Shown: one piece after another, positions 26,136 through 34,972 of the stretch | Layout of the letters: each line of letters opens with the position of its first letter | Numbering within the stretch: position 1 is the stretch's first letter | The notes under the pieces: model-generated | The model's database searches: none | The model's input: only the letters and a program-made list of their open reading frames with translations | Told to the model about the DNA's origin: nothing | Source of the DNA: Pseudogulbenkiania sp. MAI-1 | GTDB lineage: Bacteria > Pseudomonadota > Gammaproteobacteria > Burkholderiales > Chromobacteriaceae | DNA length: 64,000 bases | Direction of reading: 5' to 3' | NCBI RefSeq assembly: GCF_000527175.1 | Contig: NZ_AZUR01000001.1 | Coordinates: forward strand, 4,217,001 to 4,281,000 | Made by a program: the position numbers and the translations under genes

Positions 26136-27848
26136 TTATCGGGAGCTGGTCAGAGGCAGACAGCGGGATGGAAGTTCCTGGCAGCGGGCCTGGGGTGTAT
26201 CGGGTTGTTCTGCCAGACTGCGGTTGAGGGCCGAGAGCAGGGCGTCGATGGCGGCGGCGGTGATGTTGCGGTCGATGCCGGCGCCGTAGCAGGCCGGCAG
26301 GCCCGGCAGTTGTAGTTCGACGTAGCACGCCGCGCGCGCGTCGGCGCCGCTGCCGAGGGTGTGTTCGTGATAGTCGCCGATGCGGGCTTCGAGGCTCAGT
26401 GCGTCGAGCAAGGCTTCCAGGGTGCCGCCGCCCTGGCCGTGCACGCGGTGGCTCTCGCCGCGTAGCTGCAGGCTCAGCGTGGTGGTGCCGTCGTCCTGGT
26501 ACTGCTGTTCGAAGCCGTGGCAGCGGTAGGGGACGCGGGCCTCGAGATAGTGGCGGTGGAACAGCGCGTAGAGTTCGTCCGCCGTCACTTCCTGCCCGCT
26601 GGCATCGGTGTGCTGCTGGATCAGCCGGCTGAATTCGATCTGCATGCGGCGCGGCAGCCGCAGGCCGTGCTCCGACTGCAGCAGGTAGCTGATGCCGCCC
26701 TTGCCCGACTGGCTGTTGACGCGGATCACGGCGTCGTAGCTGCGGCCGACGTCGGCCGGGTCGAGCGGCAAATAGGGCACCTGCCACGATGCGCCAGGAC
26801 GGCGCGCATCCAGCCCTTTCTTGATGGCGTCCTGGTGCGAACCGGAAAACGCCGTGTATACCAGCTCGCCGGCGTAGGGGTGGCGCGGGTGCACTGGCAG
26901 GCGGTTGAATTCCTCCACCTGGCGTCGTACCGCGTCGATGTCGGAGAAATCCAGCCCCGGCGCCACGCCCTGCGAGTACAGGTTGAGCGCCAGCGTCACC
27001 AGGTCGACGTTGCCGGTGCGCTCGCCGTTGCCGAACAAGCAGCCCTCCACCCGTTCCGCCCCGGCCAAGAGTGCCAGTTCCGCTGCCGCCACAGCGGTGC
27101 CGCGGTCGTTGTGCGGGTGCACGCTGAGGATGATGCTGTCGCGCCGGGCCAGGTGGCGGTGCATCCATTCGATCTGGTCGGCGTAATGGTTGGGCGTGCT
27201 CAGCTCCACCGTGGCCGGCAGGTTGACGATCATCTTGCGCTCCGGCATCGGCTCCCAGGCGGCGATCACGGCGTTGCACACCTCCAATGCGAACTCGGGC
27301 TCGGTGGCGGAGAAGGTCTCCGGCGAGTACTGGAACACCCAGTCGGTGGCCGGGTCGGCATCGGCGAGCTCACGGATCAGCCGCGTGCCGGCGAGCGCTA
27401 GCGCCTTGGCCCCGGCGCGATCACTGGCGAACACCGTCTCGCGCCATTGCGGAGCGGTGGCATTGTAGAGATGGACGATGGAGCGGCGCGCTCCGCGCAG
27501 CGCGTCGAAGGTGCGGCGGATCAGGTCCTCGCGCGCCTGGGTGATGACCTCGATGGTGACATCGTCGGGGATGTGGTCCTCATCGATCAGCCGGCGCACG
27601 AAGTCGAAGTCGGTTTGCGACGCTGCTGGAAACGCCACCTCGATTTCCTTGAAGCCGATTTCCACCAGCAACTGGAAGAAACGCAGCTTGGCCTCGCCGT
27701 CCAGCGGCTCGATCAGGGCCTGGTTTCCGTCGCGCAGGTCGGTGCTCATCCATTGCGGTGCACTGCGCAGGATACGTCCTGGCCATTGGCGGTCGGGCAG
27801 AGCGATCGGACTAAACGGTGGGTATTTTTGACTGGGGTCGGCAAGCAT
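26136..27848 (-). CDS. leuA: 2-isopropylmalate synthase (long form)
   Basis: First committed step of leucine synthesis: acetyl-CoA plus 2-ketoisovalerate. The 570-residue protein matches the longer LeuA form with a TIM barrel (STDLRDGNQALIEP near 35-50, SVHPHNDRGTAVA and EGCLFGNGERTGNVDL) and a C-terminal regulatory LeuA-dimer domain that should bind leucine. The ATG at 27848 has AAGGA six bases upstream; an ATG two codons earlier (27854) has no room for one. AT-rich promoter DNA with repeated ATTGTC elements precedes it. Confidence 0.95.
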   Translation of the reverse strand: MLADPSQKYPPFSPIALPDRQWPGRILRSAPQWMSTDLRDGNQALIEPLDGEAKLRFFQLLVEIGFKEIEVAFPAASQTDFDFVRRLIDEDHIPDDVTIEVITQAREDLIRRTFDALRGARRSIVHLYNATAPQWRETVFASDRAGAKALALAGTRLIRELADADPATDWVFQYSPETFSATEPEFALEVCNAVIAAWEPMPERKMIVNLPATVELSTPNHYADQIEWMHRHLARRDSIILSVHPHNDRGTAVAAAELALLAGAERVEGCLFGNGERTGNVDLVTLALNLYSQGVAPGLDFSDIDAVRRQVEEFNRLPVHPRHPYAGELVYTAFSGSHQDAIKKGLDARRPGASWQVPYLPLDPADVGRSYDAVIRVNSQSGKGGISYLLQSEHGLRLPRRMQIEFSRLIQQHTDASGQEVTADELYALFHRHYLEARVPYRCHGFEQQYQDDGTTTLSLQLRGESHRVHGQGGGTLEALLDALSLEARIGDYHEHTLGSGADARAACYVELQLPGLPACYGAGIDRNITAAAIDALLSALNRSLAEQPDTPQARCQELPSRCLPLTSSR

Positions 27849-28004
27849 GTTCATTCCTTTTTAGACAATATGTAAAACATGACGATTGTCGTTTTAATTA
27901 ATTAGCCATATTGTCGAATAATTTGTCAAAACAAGGCAGGAATTAGCTGGTGGAAACTGTGTCAATCGGACCATTTGTAGAATTGTGGGTGTCAGAAATG
28001 GCAA
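27849..28004. promoter_or_regulatory. leuA upstream region with ATTGTC repeats
   Basis: AT-rich gene-free DNA upstream of leuA. It has an inverted pair, GACAATATG (27864-27872) and CATATTGTC (27907-27915), plus two further ATTGTC/TTTGTC copies at 27885 and 27922. Spaced repeats like these often bind a regulator; the protein is not identified. The 28038-28185 remainder of the gap holds nothing I can support. Confidence 0.4.
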
Positions 28005-28037
28005 AAGCCTGGCCGAAGCGGGGCTTCGGCCAGGCTT
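28005..28037 (-). terminator. Terminator-like hairpin after ycaQ
   Basis: A perfect 14-bp stem (AAGCCTGGCCGAAG with CTTCGGCCAGGCTT) around a 5-base loop; on the minus strand it is followed by TTTT. It lies about 150 bp after the ycaQ stop. Confidence 0.65.
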
Positions 28038-28185
28038 GGGAAAGTGCGCGGGAAGGTATCGCCCGCCGCGTCGACAGTGGCTAGTGACTGCCCTTGCGGC
28101 CGACGTAGTCGATGTGCCTTTGATGCCCGTGGGCCGGTCGGCAACGGCGGGCAGGGGCGGTGAAGAATGGCGAAATTACCGCCCC

Positions 28186-29400
28186 TCAGGCCTGGCTCAG
28201 CGCCTCCGCCAGCCCGTCCGGTGCCCGCTGGACCTTCACCTGCGGCGTGCCGTGCCAGTCGGCCAGCCTGGCGAGGGCGGTGCGCAGATCGGCCGTCAGC
28301 CGCTGCGTCACGCGCACGCCTGGCTCCAGATAGAGCGCCTTGACCTCGAACACGCCCTGGGCACGGTGTGCCTTGGCGTCGAGCCGGCCCACCAGCCGGC
28401 CGCGCTGCAGGATGGGCAGCACGAAGTAGCCGTACTGGTGCTTCGGCGCCGGCGTGTAGCACTCCAGCCGGTAGTCGAAGCCGAACAGTTCGGCGGCGCG
28501 GCGGCGGTCCCACACCACCGGGTCGAACGGCGACAGCAATGTCGTGGCGCTGGCCTTGAGCCGCTCGTCCGCCGCCAGCGCGAGTTCGTCGGACAGGCTG
28601 GCGTGTACGAAGGCGTCGTGCTTCCAGCCCTCGATGCGCACCGGCAGCAGTTCGCCGGCGTCGGCCAGTGTGTGCAGCGCGGCGTCGTAGCGGCCGCGCT
28701 TGAGCCGGTAGTAGTCCGCCACCCAGCCCGCCTTGACCACGCCCAGTGCGCGGCAGCTCTGCCGGATCAGTTCGTGCTGCGCCGTCTCCGGCGGTGGCAG
28801 GTCGTGTGCGTCGTTCCAGTCCGGGCGCACTCGTTCGGCCAGGTCGTAGATGCGCTGGAAGCGTTGGCGCTTTGCCACCATCAGCCGCCCGGCGGTGAAC
28901 AGCACTTCGAGGTGGCGCTTTTCCGGCTTCCAGTCCCACCAGCCGTCGCCCTTGCCGCCACGGCGCTCGAAGTCGGCCGAGCGCACCGGGCCGTGCATGC
29001 GGATGTGTTCGATCAACTGCTCGATTTCGGCGCGGTGCTTGTCCATCCACGCTACCGAGTACTTCCAGCCCATGCCCGCCGGGTCGAGCATGCGGTGGCG
29101 CAGCAGGCGGTAGTCCTCAGACGGCACGAAGCAGGCCTCGTGCGCCCAGTATTCGAACAGCGCGCCCTCGGCCAGCAGCGCATCGAGCCACGCCGGGTCG
29201 TAGTGGCCGAGCCGGCTGAACAGCACCAGGTAGGGACTGCGCGCCAGCACGTGGATGGTGTCGATTTGCAACAAGGCCATGCGCCGGATCGCCGCCAGCA
29301 CGTCGGCCTTGCCGGCTCGGCGCCTGGGCGGCGTCAGCAGGCCCTGGGCGGCCAGATGGAGGTGGCGGGCGGCGCTGGGCGAGAGATGGACGGTGGTCAT
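28186..29400 (-). CDS. ycaQ: YcaQ/AlkX-type DNA glycosylase (HTH_42)
   Basis: A 404-residue protein of the HTH_42 superfamily. In E. coli, YcaQ unhooks DNA interstrand cross-links by base excision. The catalytic motif is present as Gln45-Ile46-Asp47 (LLQIDTIHVLARSPY), the QID form that separates this group from QxQ AlkZ enzymes. Further family blocks are YWAHEACFVP, HEL-type helix regions and LLSPFDPVVWDRRRAAELFGFDYRLECYTP split around residue 290. Length is normal. It stands alone. Confidence 0.88.
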   Translation of the reverse strand: MTTVHLSPSAARHLHLAAQGLLTPPRRRAGKADVLAAIRRMALLQIDTIHVLARSPYLVLFSRLGHYDPAWLDALLAEGALFEYWAHEACFVPSEDYRLLRHRMLDPAGMGWKYSVAWMDKHRAEIEQLIEHIRMHGPVRSADFERRGGKGDGWWDWKPEKRHLEVLFTAGRLMVAKRQRFQRIYDLAERVRPDWNDAHDLPPPETAQHELIRQSCRALGVVKAGWVADYYRLKRGRYDAALHTLADAGELLPVRIEGWKHDAFVHASLSDELALAADERLKASATTLLSPFDPVVWDRRRAAELFGFDYRLECYTPAPKHQYGYFVLPILQRGRLVGRLDAKAHRAQGVFEVKALYLEPGVRVTQRLTADLRTALARLADWHGTPQVKVQRAPDGLAEALSQA

Positions 29401-29545
29401 GGCGGTGGCATGGGGTGGGTGAAGGGATGACTATAGCAAAGGGGGGCGCGGCTAGCGCAGGACGCTACAGGATAGCCATATGTCATTATCAGGGTATCAT
29501 CTTGCCTGGTACGAATCTGAGTTCAGCATGAAGTGAGGTGTCCTG

Positions 29546-29881
29546 ATGACCCGGCAAGAAGCCAGAAACATCCTGCAATCCCTGGCGCATGGCATCAATC
29601 CGGCGAGCGGCGAAGTCTTGTCCAACCAGAGCCCCTTCAACCAGCCCGACGTCATCCGGGCTTTGTTCGTGGCCGGGGAGGCCCTAGTCGAGGCGGAAAA
29701 GCGCCAGCGTAAGGAGGCATCATCGGATAGCCATGCGGGGCAGCCCTGGAGCGAGGAAGAAGAAAGCCGCGTGAAAGCGGCATTTGCCGAGGGGAAATCG
29801 ATCGTCGAGATCGCGGCCCTCCATCAGCGCTCGCGCGGCGCTATCACCGCGCGCTTGGCCAGGCTGGGTTTGATCAGCTGA
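29546..29881 (+). CDS. Small HTH-type protein of unknown function
   Basis: A 111-residue protein. The N-terminal half (EARNILQSLAHGINPASGEVL and FNQPDVIRALFVAGEAL) is a conserved small module seen in many proteobacteria without known function. The C-terminal half, PWSEEEESRVKAAFAEGKSIVEIA then RSRGAITARLARLGLI, looks like a homeodomain-like helix-turn-helix. It is likely cytoplasmic and may bind DNA. AGGTG lies before the ATG. Confidence 0.65.
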   Translation: MTRQEARNILQSLAHGINPASGEVLSNQSPFNQPDVIRALFVAGEALVEAEKRQRKEASSDSHAGQPWSEEEESRVKAAFAEGKSIVEIAALHQRSRGAITARLARLGLIS

Positions 29882-30009
29882 TCGTTGCGGTAGCTTGGGT
29901 GGAACTGAAGAGACGTCCAGGCTACGAGCATGTAGTTTCACCCTGCATGTTGAGGAGCAGCATGCCTCGGGTCCGTGTTGCTGGGCATTTTATTTCGGTC
30001 GGAAATCCT

Positions 30010-30297
30010 ATGTGGCGAGAACAACTGAAAAAGGAAATGGCGAACATTCCTGCGACCAGAGAGCGCTATTTGTGGTCGGCTTTTGGTGGTTCGATGATCT
30101 TTGCCTTGATGGCAGTGGGTGACTTCTTTCATCCCGTGAATGCGTGCGAGCAGTCCCATCGCTTTGGCTGCGTGATAGAAAGCTTTGTGTCATCAGTTTT
30201 TGGTACACCAATCGCTGAATCCAATTGGCAGTTTCCTGCTGCCTTGGCGGTGTGGCTGCTGGTTTTGGGGATAAGGAAGTGGCTGACCAAGCGCTGA
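30010..30297 (+). CDS. Small membrane protein of unknown function
   Basis: A 95-residue frame (an upstream in-frame start at 29899 is possible but has no better signal). Two hydrophobic helices are visible, around YLWSAFGGSMIFALMAVG and FPAALAVWLLVLGIRKW, separated by a region with two Cys (ACEQSHRFGCV). The base composition is lower in GC than most neighbours. No family recognised. Confidence 0.45.
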   Translation: MWREQLKKEMANIPATRERYLWSAFGGSMIFALMAVGDFFHPVNACEQSHRFGCVIESFVSSVFGTPIAESNWQFPAALAVWLLVLGIRKWLTKR

Positions 30298-30473
30298 TTT
30301 AGTTGTGCAGGATTGCTCTCGCTGTAGGTTGAGCTGAACGAGAAGAAGCCAAACCTGCGGGGCTCGCTGCTATTTCTGGCTGAAAAGAGGTTCGGATTGG
30401 GTGAATTCTGGCGAGAATTTCTAGTTCTATGAGATTCAGCAAAACCAAAATTTAAATGGATGGGTGAGAATAC

Positions 30474-30947
30474 ATGGAAGCTTGTTATCGAATTTTAAGA
30501 ATTATGCGGCCATGGAGTAGATTAATCCTTTGGACAGCAACTTTTTTTGTCATAACGGCGTGTACAAAAGCTAACCATTTGGTAATAGATATACCAGAAA
30601 GATTTCGTGGAACAAGGGAGGGGGTGTATTGTGCAAAAAAAGACTTCAACTATATCGTATTTATGTCATTTCCCTATGGAAATAAATTAGAAAGGGGACG
30701 GATAGAGGATCTGTTGGGCAGGGTCGCTTTCGAAGGGGAACTAGATGTAGAGATAGGAGGAGCCCAACATGTCTATATTAAAATGAATGATCTTAGGAGG
30801 AGTGGCTTTTCTGCGCAAGCTGTATATGGTAATTCAAAAAATATATATATGAAAAAAGGCTGTTATCCAGTCAAGGTGAGAGTAAATAAGGAAATTCCGA
30901 TTGCATCCAGGCTGGAGATCGGAGTCTATCCAAAAACAGCTTATTGA
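30474..30947 (+). CDS. AT-rich putative lipoprotein
   Basis: A 157-residue protein of unknown function with a hydrophobic start and a lipobox-like ITAC at Cys30, so probably a lipoprotein. The rest is mixed alpha/beta without recognisable motifs (for example ERFRGTREGVYCAKKDF). Codon use is strikingly AT-rich against the flanking genes, with codons such as AAA, ATA and AGA in plenty, a sign of recent acquisition. GGTGAG lies 5-6 bases before the ATG. Confidence 0.5.
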   Translation: MEACYRILRIMRPWSRLILWTATFFVITACTKANHLVIDIPERFRGTREGVYCAKKDFNYIVFMSFPYGNKLERGRIEDLLGRVAFEGELDVEIGGAQHVYIKMNDLRRSGFSAQAVYGNSKNIYMKKGCYPVKVRVNKEIPIASRLEIGVYPKTAY

Positions 30948-30999
30948 AGACTGAGGTTTGCGCACTCAATTAAGATGGCGTATAGATATAAAAACTGTA

Positions 31000-31431
31000 A
31001 TGAACAAGATCAAAATCACCAAATGGATTATCGTGGCGGCAGGGGTATTCTTCGGAATGGCCATTGTTGGCGGCTACTATGTGTCCCATTCGATGTGCAC
31101 CAACGAAGTGATTGCCGAATTGCCTTCCCCGGAACGCGACTACCGGGCGGTAGTCTTTCAGCGTGACTGCGGCGCTTTAACGGGTTTCAGCACGCAAGTT
31201 TCGGTCTTCCGTTCATGGTCCTTTCGGGGCAACGGTGCCGGTAACGTTTTCATCGCGGATAGCAACCACGGTGCCGTTCCTGTAGGGCAAGGTGGAGGCC
31301 CCGAGGCCAGGGTCCGGTGGCGTTCACCGCGTACCTTGGTGGTGTCCTACCATCGCAATGCCCGTGTGTTTCTGGCCGAACGCCAAGTGGGCGCTGTCCA
31401 GATCGAGTTTGAACCGCTTGCCAGTCGGTAA
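31000..31431 (+). CDS. Membrane-anchored protein of unknown function
   Basis: A 143-residue protein with one N-terminal hydrophobic helix (WIIVAAGVFFGMAIVGGYYV) and a periplasmic domain containing SPERDYRAVVFQRDCGALTGFSTQVSV. That stretch resembles small secreted proteins found in many proteobacteria that have no assigned function. An in-frame TTG at 30958 would give a longer start. It follows the AT-rich lipoprotein by about 50 bp but has higher GC, especially in its second half. Confidence 0.5.
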   Translation: MNKIKITKWIIVAAGVFFGMAIVGGYYVSHSMCTNEVIAELPSPERDYRAVVFQRDCGALTGFSTQVSVFRSWSFRGNGAGNVFIADSNHGAVPVGQGGGPEARVRWRSPRTLVVSYHRNARVFLAERQVGAVQIEFEPLASR

Positions 31432-31542
31432 CGTGGAATCCCATTTTTCTTCCTTACCTCTTATCTCCACCTTCCCCCCGCCGCCACAGCGACTAAGCTG
31501 TCTGTGTGAGTCCTCATTCCACTCCACGACAGGGAGAACGAC

Positions 31543-31773
31543 ATGGATACCGGCAAGCACGAACTGCCGCAGCTGTTCCAGCAACTCGGGCTGGGCGGCG
31601 ATGCGGCGGCGATCGACGAATTCTTGGCCAAGCACCGGCTGGAGCACGGCGTGGAGGTGGCCGACGCGCCGTTCTGGAGCCCGGCGCAGGCGGATTTTCT
31701 GCGCCAGGCGCTGGAGAGCGACGCCGAGTGGGCCGAGGCGGTGGACGAGCTGGCGACGTTGTTGAGCCAGTAG
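31543..31773 (+). CDS. DUF2789 protein
   Basis: A 76-residue protein matching the DUF2789 family: HELPQLFQQLGLGGDAAAIDEFLAKHR, followed by FWSPAQADFLRQAL (split here at the loop). The fold is small and helical; the function is unknown. An AGGGAGA ribosome site lies seven bases before the ATG. Confidence 0.8.
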   Translation: MDTGKHELPQLFQQLGLGGDAAAIDEFLAKHRLEHGVEVADAPFWSPAQADFLRQALESDAEWAEAVDELATLLSQ

Positions 31774-31941
31774 CCGCGCATCCCGGCAAGGCCGGGCTGA
31801 TCCGGCAACCGGCCCTCTGCGGCGTTGCCGGCTTGGCCCTGGAACCCCAAGGCCTGTTCCTTCCGCCCGGCGTCTGGCCATTTGCATGTCGGTACCGTGG
31901 AAGAACGGCCGTGAACAGGTCATAGACAAAGGAGGCACATC

Positions 31942-32256
31942 ATGATGATTGCCCGCTGGAGCATCGAGGCCAAGTTCGGCCACAAACCCGAGGTGGTGGC
32001 GGAGATGCAGCGCTGGCTGCGCGACATCGGCTCGCAGGTCGGCTGGACCGCCGACCGGGTGCGGCTGTTGAACGGCTCGATCGGCGCCAAGGAGTCCACC
32101 ATCCAGTCCGAGATCGAGATCGCCGACCTGGCCGAGCTCGACGCGGCGTGGAGTAAGCTCGCCACGATCGAGGCGCACGCGGTGTGGAGCCGGGCGCTGG
32201 AACCGCACGTGGTGTCGGGCACGCAGCGCTGGGAAATCTTCCGCGTCATCGGCTAG
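31942..32256 (+). CDS. Conserved small protein, possible alpha/beta-barrel dimer
   Basis: A 104-residue cytoplasmic protein. The strand-helix pattern (MIARWSIEAKFGHKPEVVAEMQRWL, then RVRLLNGSIGAKESTIQSEIEI) suggests a ferredoxin-like dimeric barrel as in NIPSNAP-type proteins, but I do not recognise a named family. GGAGG six bases before the ATG supports expression. It lies alone between DUF2789 and rlhA. Confidence 0.5.
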   Translation: MMIARWSIEAKFGHKPEVVAEMQRWLRDIGSQVGWTADRVRLLNGSIGAKESTIQSEIEIADLAELDAAWSKLATIEAHAVWSRALEPHVVSGTQRWEIFRVIG

Positions 32257-32424
32257 GGCGGACACCCCGGCGCGAGCCGGGGGTTGCGCCGCGGGGCGCT
32301 CCCTCGCGATGCCCGACGACTCAGTCACAGGCTTCCGCCCTACACCTAAATCCCTGATTCCGCTATACTTCCGCCCCTGTCGCGTGCCCGCGCGCGCCAC
32401 CACCCCCAGCAAGGAAGCCGTCGC

Positions 32425-34398
32425 ATGAGTCTGTTGCCGCATCAAGTCGAACTGTTGTCCCCCGCCAAGAACGCCGAGATCGGGCGCGAGGCGATCCTGC
32501 ACGGGGCGGATGCGGTGTACATCGGCGGACCGAGCTTCGGCGCGCGCCACAACGCCTGCAACAGCGTCGAGGATATCGCCGGGCTGGTCGAGTTCGCGCA
32601 CCGCTACCACGCGCGCATCTTCGCCACGCTCAACACCATCCTGCACGATGCCGAGCTGGAGGCGGCGCGCAAGCTGATCTGGCAGCTGTACGATGCCGGC
32701 GTGGATGCGCTGATCGTCCAGGACATGGGCATCCTGCAGATGGACCTGCCGCCGATCCAGCTGCACGCCTCGACCCAGTGCGACATCCGCGACGCCGACA
32801 AGGCGCGCTTCCTGTCCGACGCCGGTTTCAGCCAGATCGTGCTGGCGCGCGAGCTGACCATTCCGCAGATCAAGAAAATCGCCGAGCGCGTGGGGGACAG
32901 TGCCACCATCGAATACTTCATCCACGGCGCGCTGTGTGTGGCGTTCTCCGGCCAGTGCTACATCAGCCACGCCGATACCGGGCGCAGCGCCAACCGTGGC
33001 GACTGCTCGCAGGCCTGTAGACTGCCGTACACGCTGACCGATGCCAACGGCGGCGTGGTGGCTTTCGACAAGCACCTGCTGTCGATGAAGGACAACAACC
33101 AGAGCGCCAACCTGGAGGCGCTGCTGGATGCCGGGGTGCGCTCGCTGAAGATCGAGGGCCGCTACAAGGACGTCAGCTACGTCAAGAACATCACCGCGCA
33201 TTACCGCCTGCTGCTGGACGAGATCATCGAGCGCCGCCCGGAACTGGCGCCGGCCTCCAGCGGCAGCAGCGAGATCTTCTTCGCGCCGGACCCGGACAAG
33301 ACCTTCCACCGCGGCGCGACCGATTATTTCGCCACCGGGCGCAAGCAGGACATCGGCGCCTTCGATTCGCCCAAGTTCGTCGGCGTGGCGCTGGGCACCG
33401 TGCACAAGGTGGGCGAGACCTGGCTGGAGATCGCCACGTCCGAGACCATGAGCAACGGCGACGGCATCAACTTCATGAAGAAGCGCGAGGTGGTGGGCAT
33501 GCAGCTCAACACCGTCAAGCAAATCGGCAAGGCCGAAGGCGGCTTGCTGTTGTGGCGCTGCGAGCCCAACGACCCGAGCGTGCTCGCCGGTCTCAAGCCC
33601 GGCACCGACATCAGCCGCAACCGCGACCACGCCTGGGAGCTGGCGCTGTTGAAGAAATCGGCCGAGCGCCGCGTGGGCGTGTGGGCCACCTTGAGCGACG
33701 GCAGCGACGGCCTGACCCTGACCCTGACCGATGCCGACGGCTGCAGCGCCACGGCCAGCGCCGCCATCGCGCTGGAGCCGGCCAAGGATGCGGCCCGGGC
33801 CGAGGCCGGCCTGCGCGACGCCATCGCCAAGCTCGGCAACACCATGTTCGAGGCGCACGACGTTCAGCTATCGCTGTCCCAGCCGTGGTTCGTGCCGGCC
33901 TCGGTGATCAACGGCCTGCGCCGCGAGGCGGTGGAGAAGCTGGAGGCCGCGCGCCTGGCCGCCTGGCCGCGTCCGCCGCGCAAGGTGCCGGTGGAGCCGC
34001 CGGTGCCGTACCCGGAAAAGACCTTGAGCTACCTCGCCAATGTCTACAACTCGCTGGCCTGGCAGTTCTACACCCGGCACGGCGTCGAGGTGATCGATGC
34101 CGCCTACGAGGCGCACCAGGAAGAGGGCGAGGTGTCGCTGATGATCACCAAGCACTGCCTGCGCTTCTCGTTCAACCTCTGTCCCAAGCAGGCCAAGGGT
34201 GTGAAGGGGGTGATGGGGCAGGTGCGCGCCGACCCGATGACGCTCAAGTCTGGCAGCGAGACCTATACCCTGAAGTTCGAGTGCCGGCCGTGCGAGATGC
34301 ACGTGATGGGCAAGATGAAAAAGCACATCCTCAAGTCCGCGCCGCCGTCGGAAATCCCGACCAGCGCGCCGATCACCTTCTACAAGCAGCGGCCGTAA
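32425..34398 (+). CDS. rlhA: 23S rRNA 5-hydroxycytidine C2501 synthase, U32-peptidase family
   Basis: A 657-residue protein of the U32 family that fits RlhA (E. coli YdcP), which hydroxylates C2501 of 23S rRNA. The N-terminal barrel has ELLSPAKNAEIGREAI and the U32 signature region with EYFIHGALCVAFSGQCYIS, NRGDCSQACRLPY. Later Cys residues (KHCLRFSFNLCP and FECRPCEMHV) suit an Fe-S cluster. Length fits RlhA better than the shorter YegQ or UbiU/UbiV members. AAGGAA precedes the ATG. Confidence 0.88.
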   Translation: MSLLPHQVELLSPAKNAEIGREAILHGADAVYIGGPSFGARHNACNSVEDIAGLVEFAHRYHARIFATLNTILHDAELEAARKLIWQLYDAGVDALIVQDMGILQMDLPPIQLHASTQCDIRDADKARFLSDAGFSQIVLARELTIPQIKKIAERVGDSATIEYFIHGALCVAFSGQCYISHADTGRSANRGDCSQACRLPYTLTDANGGVVAFDKHLLSMKDNNQSANLEALLDAGVRSLKIEGRYKDVSYVKNITAHYRLLLDEIIERRPELAPASSGSSEIFFAPDPDKTFHRGATDYFATGRKQDIGAFDSPKFVGVALGTVHKVGETWLEIATSETMSNGDGINFMKKREVVGMQLNTVKQIGKAEGGLLLWRCEPNDPSVLAGLKPGTDISRNRDHAWELALLKKSAERRVGVWATLSDGSDGLTLTLTDADGCSATASAAIALEPAKDAARAEAGLRDAIAKLGNTMFEAHDVQLSLSQPWFVPASVINGLRREAVEKLEAARLAAWPRPPRKVPVEPPVPYPEKTLSYLANVYNSLAWQFYTRHGVEVIDAAYEAHQEEGEVSLMITKHCLRFSFNLCPKQAKGVKGVMGQVRADPMTLKSGSETYTLKFECRPCEMHVMGKMKKHILKSAPPSEIPTSAPITFYKQRP

Positions 34399-34502
34399 CC
34401 GCGCCGCCGTGGCGCCTCGCTGTCGACCGCCGTCTCATTCGCGCCACGTCCGCCCGCCGGGCGAGCCATACTGAAAGTAGGGCATGGTGTAAGGAGACGA
34501 CG

Positions 34503-34865
34503 ATGATCGATACGTTGACGAGTCCCTCGCCCAAGGTGGTGGCCATCAAGCTGCGCGGCACGCTGCACGACGCCGACTACCGCACGCTGGAGCCGTTGGT
34601 GCAGGCGGCGCTCAAGGATGGGCGCAAGGTACGGCTCTATGCCCAGTTCGACGATTTCCACGGCTGGGACTTGCACGCGGCATGGGATGATATGGTGTTC
34701 GGCACGCGCCACTATACCGATTTCGAACGCATCGCCGTGGTCGGCGACGAGAAGTGGCAGGAATGGATGGTGAAGCTGGTGCGTCCGTTCACGCTGGCGT
34801 CGGTGCGTTACTTCCCGCGTGAGGAAACCCCGGCCGCCTGGGCCTGGATTCACGAGGAGTTGTAA
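34503..34865 (+). CDS. SpoIIAA-like (STAS-fold) protein
   Basis: A 120-residue protein of the SpoIIAA-like family. The pattern VVAIKLRGTLHDADYRTLEPLVQAALKDG, then YAQFDDFHGWDL and FERIAVVGDEKWQEW, is characteristic. Members are soluble or membrane-associated STAS-fold proteins of unknown function. An AAGGAG ribosome site precedes the ATG. The gene appears to stand alone. Confidence 0.8.
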   Translation: MIDTLTSPSPKVVAIKLRGTLHDADYRTLEPLVQAALKDGRKVRLYAQFDDFHGWDLHAAWDDMVFGTRHYTDFERIAVVGDEKWQEWMVKLVRPFTLASVRYFPREETPAAWAWIHEEL

Positions 34866-34972
34866 CGACAGGCTGTACCGCAAGACCGCCGTAATACGCA
34901 GGAGATTGTTGCCAGCAAGATTTTGGGCCAAGCTGCCGGTGCTGTCCCGTCACCATCAGTGGAGGATGCATC

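Noticed and set aside
28038..28185. Small minus-strand frame ending HIDYVGRKGSH
   Set aside because: The end looks protein-like, but no start codon with a ribosome site and no upstream coding pattern is found.
31911..31922. Second copy of the MITE end (GTGAACAGGTC near 31911)
   Set aside because: Only about ten bases match, and no partner repeat or target duplication is found.
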